Positions 1 through 6,453 of a stretch of DNA of 15,003 nucleotides are shown here, piece after piece. The notes under the pieces are model-generated. The model saw only the letters and a list, made by a program, of their open reading frames with translations. It had not been told where the DNA came from and made no database searches. Numbering within the stretch: the stretch's first letter is position 1; every line of letters begins with the position of its first letter. A program made the position numbers and the translations under genes. This DNA is from Candidatus Poseidoniales archaeon. GTDB lineage: Archaea > Thermoplasmatota > Poseidoniia > Poseidoniales > Poseidoniaceae. Location: contig QQSA01000098.1 in NCBI GenBank assembly GCA_003602535.1, positions 1 through 15,003 on the forward strand, read 5' to 3'.

Positions 1-630
1 GAGGAAGGAAGGCCATCTACTCTCGGCGAATTACTTTCTGCATTGAAAGATGCTTGCGATGAAGCTGAGATTTTGAAAGCAAAGGAAGAATATCGCCGTA
101 GCCATGCTGAAGAATTGAAGAGCATGTTGGATAATGTCGGCTCGAGAATGCATAAAGAGGACATGGAAGGCGATATCAGAAGATGTTGGGATGCTATGAG
201 GATAGTGTGTGATGCACGAAAACAGATTAAAGTTCCAGTTTCTGAGGTAACTACAGAATTAGAAAAAATTCTCCTTGAATCATTTGGTGAAATACCAGAA
301 GGCTACAGTATGGAATCAAAAATCACATCTTTTGTGGCAGGATTATTCCTCACTCACCGCGGTTATGCTTGGATAAGTCAAGAAGGGCCAGATGATCCAA
401 TTATGTTGGAAGACCGGTGGCCAGACGCTGAATCATTCGATGATGCCACATTACTTGCTGACCGGCTTATGGAAGATGATTCGGATTCAATTAAAGAAGA
501 CGAAACTGAATCTATGCGACATGCTGCCAGGTTGGCAGAAAGGGCAAAGGAAGCACTTGAAGAAGAGCGAAGAGCAAAACTAGAGCAAGAAGCCAATTCA
601 GAAAATCCTGATGATTGGCTAGTTGAGTAA
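1..630 (+). CDS. scpA: Segregation and condensation protein A (ScpA kleisin), 5' truncated by window edge
   Basis: The frame is open from base 1, so the gene begins outside the window; 209 C-terminal residues are visible. The segment near the left edge (PSTLGELLSAL) resembles the ScpA linker helix. A C-terminal winged-helix region around SFVAGLFLTHRGYAWISQ matches the family pattern of a short helix followed by a Q-containing wing that binds the SMC ATPase head. The last ~60 residues are highly charged and helical, an extension beyond the usual end of ScpA. ScpA bridges SMC heads and, with ScpB, forms the chromosome-condensing complex. The adjoining scpB, 12 bp downstream with its own ribosome site, strongly supports the call, because scpA alone is poorly conserved. 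An internal TTG at 43 is not a convincing start, since homology-like sequence precedes it. Confidence 0.8.
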   Translation, partial: EEGRPSTLGELLSALKDACDEAEILKAKEEYRRSHAEELKSMLDNVGSRMHKEDMEGDIRRCWDAMRIVCDARKQIKVPVSEVTTELEKILLESFGEIPEGYSMESKITSFVAGLFLTHRGYAWISQEGPDDPIMLEDRWPDAESFDDATLLADRLMEDDSDSIKEDETESMRHAARLAERAKEALEEERRAKLEQEANSENPDDWLVE

Positions 631-642
631 GGAGTAATTTAC

Positions 643-1251
643 ATGTCTGAGATACCATTGGAAACTTTACTTGAAGCAACTCTATTCAGTGCTGGCCGTT
701 CGATGAGTGTTACCGATTTGTCAGAGAAATTAGGGTATGAGGAAGAAGAGATATCTGAATCTATTACCAATCTCCAATCTACTATCAAAAGAAGACGTAA
801 TGGCGGACTACAGGTTGTAGAGATTGGCGGTAAATGGGCTATGGAAGTAAAGCCTATGATTGCTAATCACCTTCCTAAGGAAACAAAATCTGAACTTCCT
901 CCAAAATTATTGAAGGCAGCGGCATTAATCGCTTATCATCAACCAATGCCTCAATCTAGGCTAGTCGAATTACTTGGACAAAGGGCTTACGATCATATCA
1001 GGGAATTAGCTCAAGCCGGATTGATTGGCCGTAGGAGGGACGGAAATACTCGTCGCCTAACAACGACTCGTCGTTTTTCAGAAATGTTCGGCTGTCCACA
1101 CACTGATCGTAAGAAAGTGAAGGCATGGTTTAGAGAAATGGTATTGTCTTCAGGTATGCTAGAAGGTATGGAGAGTAAGTTAGCATTAAGAGATGAAACT
1201 GGGGAAGATGGTGGTATGCAAACAACACTTGATCTCGGTGAAGATGAGTGA
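643..1251 (+). CDS. scpB: Segregation and condensation protein B (ScpB)
   Basis: This 202-residue protein has two winged-helix domains. Residues 5-75 form the first (LLEATLFSAGRSMSVTDLSE). Residues 85-150 form the second, with the family signature LKAAALIAYHQPMPQSRL at 90-107, where other ScpBs read EtLaiIAYkQPit. TTTRRFSEMFG (140-150) matches the conserved 'tT..F...fg' end. ScpB dimers bind the ScpA linker and regulate SMC. The ATG at 643 is preceded by AAGGAG at 629-634 with 8 bases of spacing, which overlaps the scpA stop and fits a translationally coupled pair. The tail after residue 185 is acidic and probably disordered. The stop codon abuts the stop of the opposing HMG-CoA reductase gene with no intervening base. 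Confidence 0.93.
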   Translation: MSEIPLETLLEATLFSAGRSMSVTDLSEKLGYEEEEISESITNLQSTIKRRRNGGLQVVEIGGKWAMEVKPMIANHLPKETKSELPPKLLKAAALIAYHQPMPQSRLVELLGQRAYDHIRELAQAGLIGRRRDGNTRRLTTTRRFSEMFGCPHTDRKKVKAWFREMVLSSGMLEGMESKLALRDETGEDGGMQTTLDLGEDE

Positions 1252-2550
1252 TTATTGTTTTCTTAATTCATCTAGAGTTTGTTTGACTAGTTGTTGAGTT
1301 ACTGGGCCTTTTTGTGAGTTAACCAAATTTGCAACAGTGTCAATTTCATCTCCGATAGCACCTGCGCTTACAGCCATATTCCTGGCGTGGAGTTTCATAT
1401 GACCTGCTTGTATTCCACTGGTGGCTAATGCTCGCATTGCTCCAAGATTTTGTGCTAGTCCTGCTGCAGCGATTATTCCTGCTAATTCTTGTGCTGATTC
1501 TACTCCTAGTATCGCAAGGTTTGCTCTAGCTGCAGGATGGACCTTAGATGCTCCTCCAACAATTCCTACTGCCATTGGCGTCTCTAATTTTCCAACTAGG
1601 TTGCCTTCTGAATCTCTATGCCATCGAGTCATTGATGTGTATCTTCCGCTTTCTACTGCGGCCCATGAGTGGCATCCTGCTTCAATGGCTCTCCAGTCTT
1701 GTCCACAAGCTAGGGCGACAGCGCTGATAGCATTCATTACGCCCTTATTGTGTGTTGCTGCTCTGTAAGGATCTGCCATTGCGAAGTTGTGTGCTTCCAA
1801 TATTCCTGAAATAATCTTAGAACCCTCTTCTCTCGAACCATCGTTAGAAAGTTCTTCTGGTGTAAATGTGGCCTCAACCCTTGCCAGTCTTTGTGATGCC
1901 AGGTTTGATAAAATTCGAAGATGGACTCTTCCTCCAGTAATCTCTTCTACTTTACCACTAATCAATTCAGCCATGGTATTGACGGCATTTGCACCCATAG
2001 CGTCTCTAGTATCAACAAGAAGGTGAATCACAAGCATTCTCCCTGACATCGAGTCAATATTACGAACTTGGATGTCCTTGCACCCTCCTCCTAGTTTAAT
2101 CATGGTTGAAGGTAATGAATTGCACATGGCCATCAATTCGAATTTAGCAGTGAGTATGGCTTCACTTGCAACCTCTATGTCGTCCAAGTCCATCACTTGA
2201 ATTTGAGCAATCATAATCGGTTTGTCGCTAGATGTCCTGAATCCTCCCTTGTTTAGACATCTTTTGGCCATATTACTTGCCGCTGCAACAACACTTGATT
2301 CTTCTAGGCAGAATGGGATTAAGTAATGTGATCCGTCGATAATGAAGTTTGTAGCTACTCCTACTGGGAGGGACATCGTCCCAATCACATTTTCAATCAT
2401 ACGATCGGCGGCGATTTCGCTTAATTCACCATGCATTTGCAAGGCATTGACTTCATCGGCCGATAAATTGGCTAATTCTGCAATTTTCTGTCTTCTTTCT
2501 TCGACAGAGAGTTTGAAGAAGCCTGAAAGTCGACTTTGTTCAACTGGCAT
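1252..2550 (-). CDS. hmgA: Hydroxymethylglutaryl-CoA reductase, class II (bacterial type)
   Basis: This 432-residue enzyme reduces HMG-CoA to mevalonate, the committed step toward archaeal isoprenoid lipids. It resembles the class II enzyme of Pseudomonas mevalonii along its whole length. ENVIGT is at 53-58, the catalytic Glu lies in EESS (83-86), LGGGCKDI at 153-160, DAMGAN at 183-188, the catalytic Lys in ATHNKG (K269), Asp at D285 in GQDWRA, and the catalytic His in the GHMKLHARN segment (H384). There are no N-terminal membrane helices, so it is cytosolic, as class II enzymes are. The ATG at 2550 has GGAGG at 2561-2565, 10 bases upstream in the transcript. Class II reductases in archaea are known from Archaeoglobales and Thermoplasmatales and are attributed to transfer from bacteria. 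Cofactor preference (NADH or NADPH) cannot be read here. In a mevalonate-based archaeon a biosynthetic role is expected. Confidence 0.95.
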   Translation of the reverse strand: MPVEQSRLSGFFKLSVEERRQKIAELANLSADEVNALQMHGELSEIAADRMIENVIGTMSLPVGVATNFIIDGSHYLIPFCLEESSVVAAASNMAKRCLNKGGFRTSSDKPIMIAQIQVMDLDDIEVASEAILTAKFELMAMCNSLPSTMIKLGGGCKDIQVRNIDSMSGRMLVIHLLVDTRDAMGANAVNTMAELISGKVEEITGGRVHLRILSNLASQRLARVEATFTPEELSNDGSREEGSKIISGILEAHNFAMADPYRAATHNKGVMNAISAVALACGQDWRAIEAGCHSWAAVESGRYTSMTRWHRDSEGNLVGKLETPMAVGIVGGASKVHPAARANLAILGVESAQELAGIIAAAGLAQNLGAMRALATSGIQAGHMKLHARNMAVSAGAIGDEIDTVANLVNSQKGPVTQQLVKQTLDELRKQ

Positions 2551-2560
2551 ATTGCATGTG

Positions 2561-2565
2561 CCTCC
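2561..2565 (-). promoter_or_regulatory. Shine-Dalgarno site for HMG-CoA reductase
   Basis: The transcript reads GGAGG ten bases before the ATG at 2550. This supports that start and implies a leadered mRNA, so the transcription start lies upstream, toward the GCGTTAAC array. Confidence 0.5.
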
Positions 2566-2604
2566 GGTTGAAGGGGGTGGTGTCTCCTTGATGAAGAAAC
2601 CGCT

Positions 2605-2700
2605 GATTAACGGTTTAACTAACGCGTTAACTATGCGTTAACATTGCGTTAATGCCGATGTTTTGAATGCCCTCGTAGCTGATTCAACGCGTCTTAACGC
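2605..2700. repeat. Cluster of GCGTTAAC-like boxes, partly 11-bp phased
   Basis: Within the divergent gap, GCGTTAAC occurs at 2624-2631 and 2635-2642, and GCGTTAAT at 2646-2653, giving an exact 11-bp period. A variant GGTTTAAC sits at 2612-2619 and an inverted copy TTAACG at 2607-2612. On the far side of a ~30-bp spacer, inverted copies lie at 2681-2690 (GATTCAACGC) and 2694-2700 (TTAACGC). TAACGCGTTA at 2620-2629 is a perfect 10-bp palindrome. About one helical turn between boxes suggests proteins lined up on one DNA face. The array lies upstream of HMG-CoA reductase and of the AAA+ operon, so it could be an operator for either. An initiator-protein array is an alternative, but no obvious unwinding element or known ORB motif accompanies it. 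The repeats are seen directly; the function is inference. Confidence 0.7.
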
Positions 2701-2724
2701 TGCCCTCTAAGCACACAAATTGGT

Positions 2725-2738
2725 GAAACATCATATAC
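2725..2738 (+). promoter_or_regulatory. Candidate TATA promoter of the AAA+/propeller/DUF357 operon, leaderless
   Basis: CATATACT with core ATATAC at 2733-2738 is preceded by a purine-rich BRE-like GAAACA at 2725-2730. The TATA centre is about 25 bases before the ATG at 2760, which is the usual archaeal distance to the transcription start. No Shine-Dalgarno sequence precedes this ATG, so a leaderless transcript is likely. Confidence 0.55.
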
Positions 2739-2759
2739 TCTCTAAATCCCACTGCTACT

Positions 2760-4310
2760 ATGAGTGAAAATACGCCAGTCCTTGGGATTCCTGCATTAAG
2801 GTCGAATCCATTCCATGCTAGGCCATTGGAAAGAGGCCAATCCAAATTGTTGATTGGACGAGAAGATGTCAGCGCTAGATGGTCTCGATTTTTGAAAACC
2901 AGGAATGCCAGAATGGTACTATTGGTAGGAGAAACAGGATCTGGTCGAACTTCATTGATGCGCTGTGTATCAGAAGAAACAGAGAAGAGTGTTCATTTGG
3001 ATATGTTTCCTAGTTCCGAGCATGTTTCCCAAATTTTGCACGAGATATATGTCTCATTAGTTGGATTCGATGTCCCTTCTAGCACACAAGAGTTGGTATC
3101 TAGACTAGTATCTACTACTGAAGGAACGACTGGGCCTTTACCCCTCATATCGCTCGATTTTTCGAATGCAGATGGCAAGAAATTGTCTGATATACTTTCT
3201 ACATTAGTAAACCCTCTTCATCGGCTGAATGCATTGGTAATTGTGTCGTTGACAACAGATCAGAGGGCACAATTACCTGCTTCACTTGCCAATCATTTCG
3301 ACCATTCCGAAGTCATCATGCCAATGAACTCAGTTCAAGTCAAGGAGTTGTGTGAAATACGTATCGCTAGTGCTTCTAAACTAAATTGGAACATGCCAGA
3401 AGAAGCATTGAATCATATTGTTGAGAAAACTAACGGTATGCCTTCCAAAGTAATGAGATTAATGCGAGATATGGTCGATGAAGAGCGATCAAATCCTAGA
3501 AAAATAAAGTATGACGAGCCTGTGAAGGAACTAGAATCGCCAAATATCACGGTTTCTTTTGAAGAAGAAAATGAAGTCGAAGAGGAGTTTGAGCCTATTT
3601 TTGATTTAAATTTAGATGAATTGGAAAAAGAACCTGCTGCTATCCCTCAAACACCTCCTCCTTCATTGCCTGCAATGGGCGCTTTTGGCGGCTTAGCTGC
3701 TAGGAATCGGAGGAATAAATTAGAATCACCACCATTCGATAAGAAAAATGCACCTATAATCGACCAAGAACCACCTGGAGTAGATGCCAACAGTCTTTGG
3801 GTCTCAGATCAGCCTGAGGCACTATTAATGGATGAAGAATCTATATCGATAGAAGATGAGATGCCACATTTCGCTGAAGATGAGCTAGATTATACCAATC
3901 AAAAGCCTACTGTTAGCAACAAAGATGAGATTGAAGGACTATTTGGCCAACTTTTGGATGCATTGCAGGCCCCACCTGGAGTTGGAGTTGCTGATTTACT
4001 AGCTGCGATTAGACGTCCAGTTATTGGGCAAAAAGAAAGCAATCCACTCGATATGCAAACATTACGTAGCCTTTCTCGTGGTGAAGCGGTTCTTGTAGAG
4101 GTTGCTTCTGAAAGAGAATTCTCACCCTCTGATGCTCGTCTTCAGGATAAATTGAACGTTAGAAGGCCGAGGATGTCGCAGATGTGTAATCGACTCTATA
4201 GAGGAGGTATACTTTCGGTTCAGCAGAAAGGTAGAACTCGAATGTTCAAATTGACTAATGATGCCAGAGCCCAATTAGTGGCTTGGGGAATGATGGAGGC
4301 GAGTGTATGA
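2760..4310 (+). CDS. Degenerate AAA+ (Orc/Cdc6-like or AAA_16) ATPase with C-terminal winged helix
   Basis: A 516-residue protein in three parts. Residues ~15-245 form a P-loop ATPase fold: an Orc/Cdc6-style entry LIGREDV (31-37), then a Walker A-like GETGSGRTS at 57-65 in which the invariant Lys is Arg (R63). A Walker B-like LISLDF (129-134) lacks the usual second acidic residue. A sensor 2-like GMPSKVMRLM sits at 226-235. Residues ~265-385 are an acidic, Pro-rich, probably disordered linker. Residues ~388-510 form a winged helix with the recognition-helix stretch RRPRMSQMCNRLYRGGIL (468-485) and a basic wing (KGRTRMFKLT). The picture is a DNA-binding protein with an ATPase module that may bind nucleotide weakly or not hydrolyse it. 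It is the first gene of a coupled three-gene unit and starts at the ATG that the TATA box specifies. Its specific function is unknown to me; a genuine Cdc6 lies elsewhere in the window, so this is not the canonical initiator. Confidence 0.75.
   Translation: MSENTPVLGIPALRSNPFHARPLERGQSKLLIGREDVSARWSRFLKTRNARMVLLVGETGSGRTSLMRCVSEETEKSVHLDMFPSSEHVSQILHEIYVSLVGFDVPSSTQELVSRLVSTTEGTTGPLPLISLDFSNADGKKLSDILSTLVNPLHRLNALVIVSLTTDQRAQLPASLANHFDHSEVIMPMNSVQVKELCEIRIASASKLNWNMPEEALNHIVEKTNGMPSKVMRLMRDMVDEERSNPRKIKYDEPVKELESPNITVSFEEENEVEEEFEPIFDLNLDELEKEPAAIPQTPPPSLPAMGAFGGLAARNRRNKLESPPFDKKNAPIIDQEPPGVDANSLWVSDQPEALLMDEESISIEDEMPHFAEDELDYTNQKPTVSNKDEIEGLFGQLLDALQAPPGVGVADLLAAIRRPVIGQKESNPLDMQTLRSLSRGEAVLVEVASEREFSPSDARLQDKLNVRRPRMSQMCNRLYRGGILSVQQKGRTRMFKLTNDARAQLVAWGMMEASV
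4295..4299 (+). promoter_or_regulatory. Shine-Dalgarno site deciding the start of the propeller gene
   Basis: GGAGG lies inside the last codons of the ATPase gene, seven bases before ATG 4307. It favours 4307 over the upstream in-frame ATG at 4283, which has no such site. Confidence 0.65.
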
Positions 4311-5335
4311 CTTGGTCTGTTTCTAGATCTTGGCAAGCGCCAAGTCTGATTTCAACTGCATGCAATGTAGGTAGCGACCTGTTAATTTCAACTGGGTTAG
4401 AATTGATTCTACTAGATGAAGATACCAATCAAAGATGGAAGCGAAAATTACCATTCAGAGTACATTCTGCTGCTCATGCTTCAGGTAAAATTGGAGTTCT
4501 GTATGGACATGGTTTCCATCTTCTTAGAGTGAGTGATGGTTCACAGATTGGAGAAGGTAGATCGACAGACGGCGGTTTTAGTGATATTTTATCACGGCCA
4601 GGCGGAGGCTGGGTACTTTCTTGCAGAAAGGGGCAGTTACACGTTTTTAATCAAGAAGGAAGGGGACTGAAACGTCTGTCGGTCGAAGGTATACGCCGTT
4701 TAGTAGGCTGGTTTGATCGAGAACATCTAATGTGGCAGGATGAAGATGGCAAATTAAGATGCGCTAGATTAGCTAATGAAGACTCACAGAGGCTTTTGGA
4801 AGATAGAGTATGGTCCTGGGTAAGTCGGATGTCACAAGGAAGAGTTTTGATGCAATCTGCTGATGGTATGTTATGGGAAGGTTCCCCTCACCCGTACGGC
4901 TGGGATAATTTGGAAACAATAGATACGCGCTCATTGGAACCTTTGGCATCACATAGGTCTGGTGATGGTTGGTGGGTGCTATCTATTGATGGCAGCTTGA
5001 ATCCAATGACTGAAGACAAGCACATCGAGTCAGTTAATTCTAATCTTGGAGATTTCTTGATAGGCTTGGCTGCAGATACTATGGCCACAATTAAGCGAGA
5101 TGGTTTAGTTAGAATATGGCAATCACCAGAATTATCACAACTTAGGAGAGTCGAATTACAAAAAATGGTCGCTGAGGCTAAGGTGGCTAGCGATTGGGAA
5201 GAACGTCGCCAGATATTCAAGCGCGCTTGTCAGGCTGAAGAAGAGGGAAGAGTTTCTTTGGCAATCGAATTGTATGAATCACTGGGACGTACGTCGGATG
5301 TAAATCGTCTACTCGCTAGTCAAAGAGGTGAATAA
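4307..5335 (+). CDS. Beta-propeller-like protein with C-terminal helical tail
   Basis: The start at 4307 gives a 4-nt ATGA overlap with the ATPase stop, so the two are translationally coupled; the product has 342 residues. It shows repeated short beta-strand modules containing Trp and Gly-Asp turns, spaced ~40 residues apart: LLISTGLELILLDEDT (25-40), GWVLSCRKGQLHVFNQEG (101-118), HLMWQDEDGKLRCARL (140-155), GWWVLSIDGSLNP (221-233), TMATIKRDGLVRIWQSP (258-274). This resembles a WD40/PQQ-type propeller of about six or seven blades, but without a confident family signature. Residues ~278-340 are helical and resemble a TPR-like hairpin (AEEEGRVSLAIELYESLG). There is no signal peptide, so it is cytosolic. 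A protein-interaction scaffold working with the neighbouring ATPase is a reasonable inference; no enzymatic role is visible. Confidence 0.7.
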   Translation: MTWSVSRSWQAPSLISTACNVGSDLLISTGLELILLDEDTNQRWKRKLPFRVHSAAHASGKIGVLYGHGFHLLRVSDGSQIGEGRSTDGGFSDILSRPGGGWVLSCRKGQLHVFNQEGRGLKRLSVEGIRRLVGWFDREHLMWQDEDGKLRCARLANEDSQRLLEDRVWSWVSRMSQGRVLMQSADGMLWEGSPHPYGWDNLETIDTRSLEPLASHRSGDGWWVLSIDGSLNPMTEDKHIESVNSNLGDFLIGLAADTMATIKRDGLVRIWQSPELSQLRRVELQKMVAEAKVASDWEERRQIFKRACQAEEEGRVSLAIELYESLGRTSDVNRLLASQRGE

Positions 5336-5336
5336 T

Positions 5337-5633
5337 GTGACAATTAGCGATACAGTGACTGAAGAGAAGCTGACTCATTATATCGGTCTAACAAAAAAAG
5401 CTAGGGAAAAGGCAACACCAATCCCTGAAGATGGAACAAATGAGTCTAAGCAACTTCAAATTATGCTTCGGATGGCTGATGATTACGCTAGTGATGCTCA
5501 ACATTTCATGGATAATGGCGATTATGTTCGGGCATTTGGAGCAATAAATTATGCTCATGCATGGATCGATGCAGGTGTTAAACTAAGGTTGTTAGATGGA
5601 CATGGCGATGATGTTCTTTTTACTCTTCCTTGA
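5337..5633 (+). CDS. DUF357 family protein
   Basis: This 98-residue, mostly helical protein carries the DUF357 signature: a central MADDYASDAQHFMDNGDYVR followed by AFGAINYAHAWIDAGVKL. DUF357 is a small archaeal family of helical-bundle proteins with no assigned function. GTG 5337 is preferred as start, because the SD-like GAGGTG (5325-5330) is six bases upstream. That places the start one base after the propeller stop. An alternative in-frame GTG at 5328 overlaps the previous gene but has no ribosome site. Tight coupling with the ATPase and propeller genes suggests the three act together. The stop abuts the opposing regulator gene directly. Confidence 0.88.
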   Translation: MTISDTVTEEKLTHYIGLTKKAREKATPIPEDGTNESKQLQIMLRMADDYASDAQHFMDNGDYVRAFGAINYAHAWIDAGVKLRLLDGHGDDVLFTLP

Positions 5634-6089
5634 TTAGTTTATTACATCTGATATTTTCGATAAGCGGTCAAGCTGACTTTGCAATGTAGAGACACGTTCT
5701 ATAGCGTTATTCTTAAATGGGATCAATGCTTGTTTTAGTGGTACTGATAATCTGTAGATATGTGATGGCCTGCCTCTTCCTTGACTATTTGTGTATACTT
5801 TTTCAATTACGCCCAATCTATCGAGTTGATTTATTGAAATACTAACATCTGGTTGTCTAAGATTACAGCGTTTTTGTAATTGTACAGATGTTGAAGGGCC
5901 ATGGATTTGTAGACAAATCAACGTTTTTGCTGTATTGATTTCTACTCCAAGTGATACTAGGAGCTGGATCATCTCATCAGAATCAACCAATGAACCATCT
6001 TTGCTTAACATGCCTGGAAGGCCTTGATTGATTTTCATGGCCCCTATCCGATTACTTTGGTATATGAAATAATCACCGACATTCTTCAT
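5634..6089 (-). CDS. Winged-helix transcriptional regulator (MarR/TrmB-like)
   Basis: A 151-residue protein with a helix-turn-helix core at ~52-95 (TAKTLICLQIHGPSTSVQLQ, then CNLRQPDVSISINQLDRLG), a wing at ~98-113 containing GRGRPSHIYRL, and a helical C-terminal segment at ~126-148 likely to dimerise. The GRGRPxxxYxL wing is typical of archaeal TrmB/MarR-like regulators. The ATG at 6089 overlaps the stop of the PIN gene by 4 nt (ATGA), so it is the last gene of the leftward translation operon; an internal ATG near 6038 is a less likely start. The effector and target are unknown. It may regulate its own operon, but nothing in the sequence shows that directly. Confidence 0.8.
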   Translation of the reverse strand: MKNVGDYFIYQSNRIGAMKINQGLPGMLSKDGSLVDSDEMIQLLVSLGVEINTAKTLICLQIHGPSTSVQLQKRCNLRQPDVSISINQLDRLGVIEKVYTNSQGRGRPSHIYRLSVPLKQALIPFKNNAIERVSTLQSQLDRLSKISDVIN

Positions 6090-6448
6090 CCTACGCGTCT
6101 AAGATGGGATCTTCCGCTTACTTCTATCCATGCAATATTGGATTCAGATAATCGCTTTTTAAGTTCGGTATCCACAGTCAAAACCGGCCAATTATTTTCA
6201 ATTGAAATGGCTAGCAGTTGGTCGTCTGTATGATTTCCAATATCTTCATTTGGAATAATGATTTCCGCCTTTGTTTTTAGCATTGAAATCATTAACTTTC
6301 GTTCGTTTAGTGATTCTAACTCCGATATTACATTTGGAACAATAGCCAATTGTTTCGTTCCTGCGCATTCTAACAATCCTTGATCGATATTTATTCCTGC
6401 CTCGATTACAGCGACCCAGCCACAGGCATCAACCAGGACTTTTTGCAT
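6086..6448 (-). CDS. PIN-domain nuclease, archaeal Fcf1/Utp24-like
   Basis: This 120-residue single PIN domain has the acidic metal-binding residues in order: D7 in VLVDACGW, E43 in VISELESL, D75/D76 in HTDDQLL and D93 in LTVDTEL. The active site therefore looks intact. Standalone PIN proteins encoded beside aIF2-gamma and S6e in archaea are related to eukaryotic rRNA-processing nucleases of the Fcf1/Utp24 type. Small-subunit rRNA processing is thus the likely role, although VapC-type RNases share the fold. ATG 6448 is chosen because GAGTGA (6454-6459 on this strand) lies five bases upstream. An alternative GTG at 6457 overlaps the aIF2-gamma stop by 4 nt. It is followed by a 4-nt overlap with the winged-helix gene. 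Confidence 0.85.
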   Translation of the reverse strand: MQKVLVDACGWVAVIEAGINIDQGLLECAGTKQLAIVPNVISELESLNERKLMISMLKTKAEIIIPNEDIGNHTDDQLLAISIENNWPVLTVDTELKKRLSESNIAWIEVSGRSHLRRVG

Positions 6449-6453
6449 GGAAA

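Noticed and set aside
1421..1768. Open frame on the + strand inside HMG-CoA reductase
   Set aside because: It is antisense to a well-conserved gene and its composition is that of a mirror frame; the same holds for 7862-8293 inside S6e and 9917-10348 inside dph2.
2342..2641. Rightward open frame crossing the HMG-CoA reductase start and the box array
   Set aside because: No ribosome site, no recognisable protein features, mostly antisense to a conserved gene, and it runs through the repeat array.
6086..6448. PIN nuclease plus adjacent winged-helix gene as a VapBC-like toxin-antitoxin pair
   Set aside because: The PIN gene sits in the conserved S6e/aIF2-gamma context of Fcf1-like proteins, and the partner is a full-size winged-helix regulator encoded downstream, not a small AbrB/MetJ-like antitoxin upstream.
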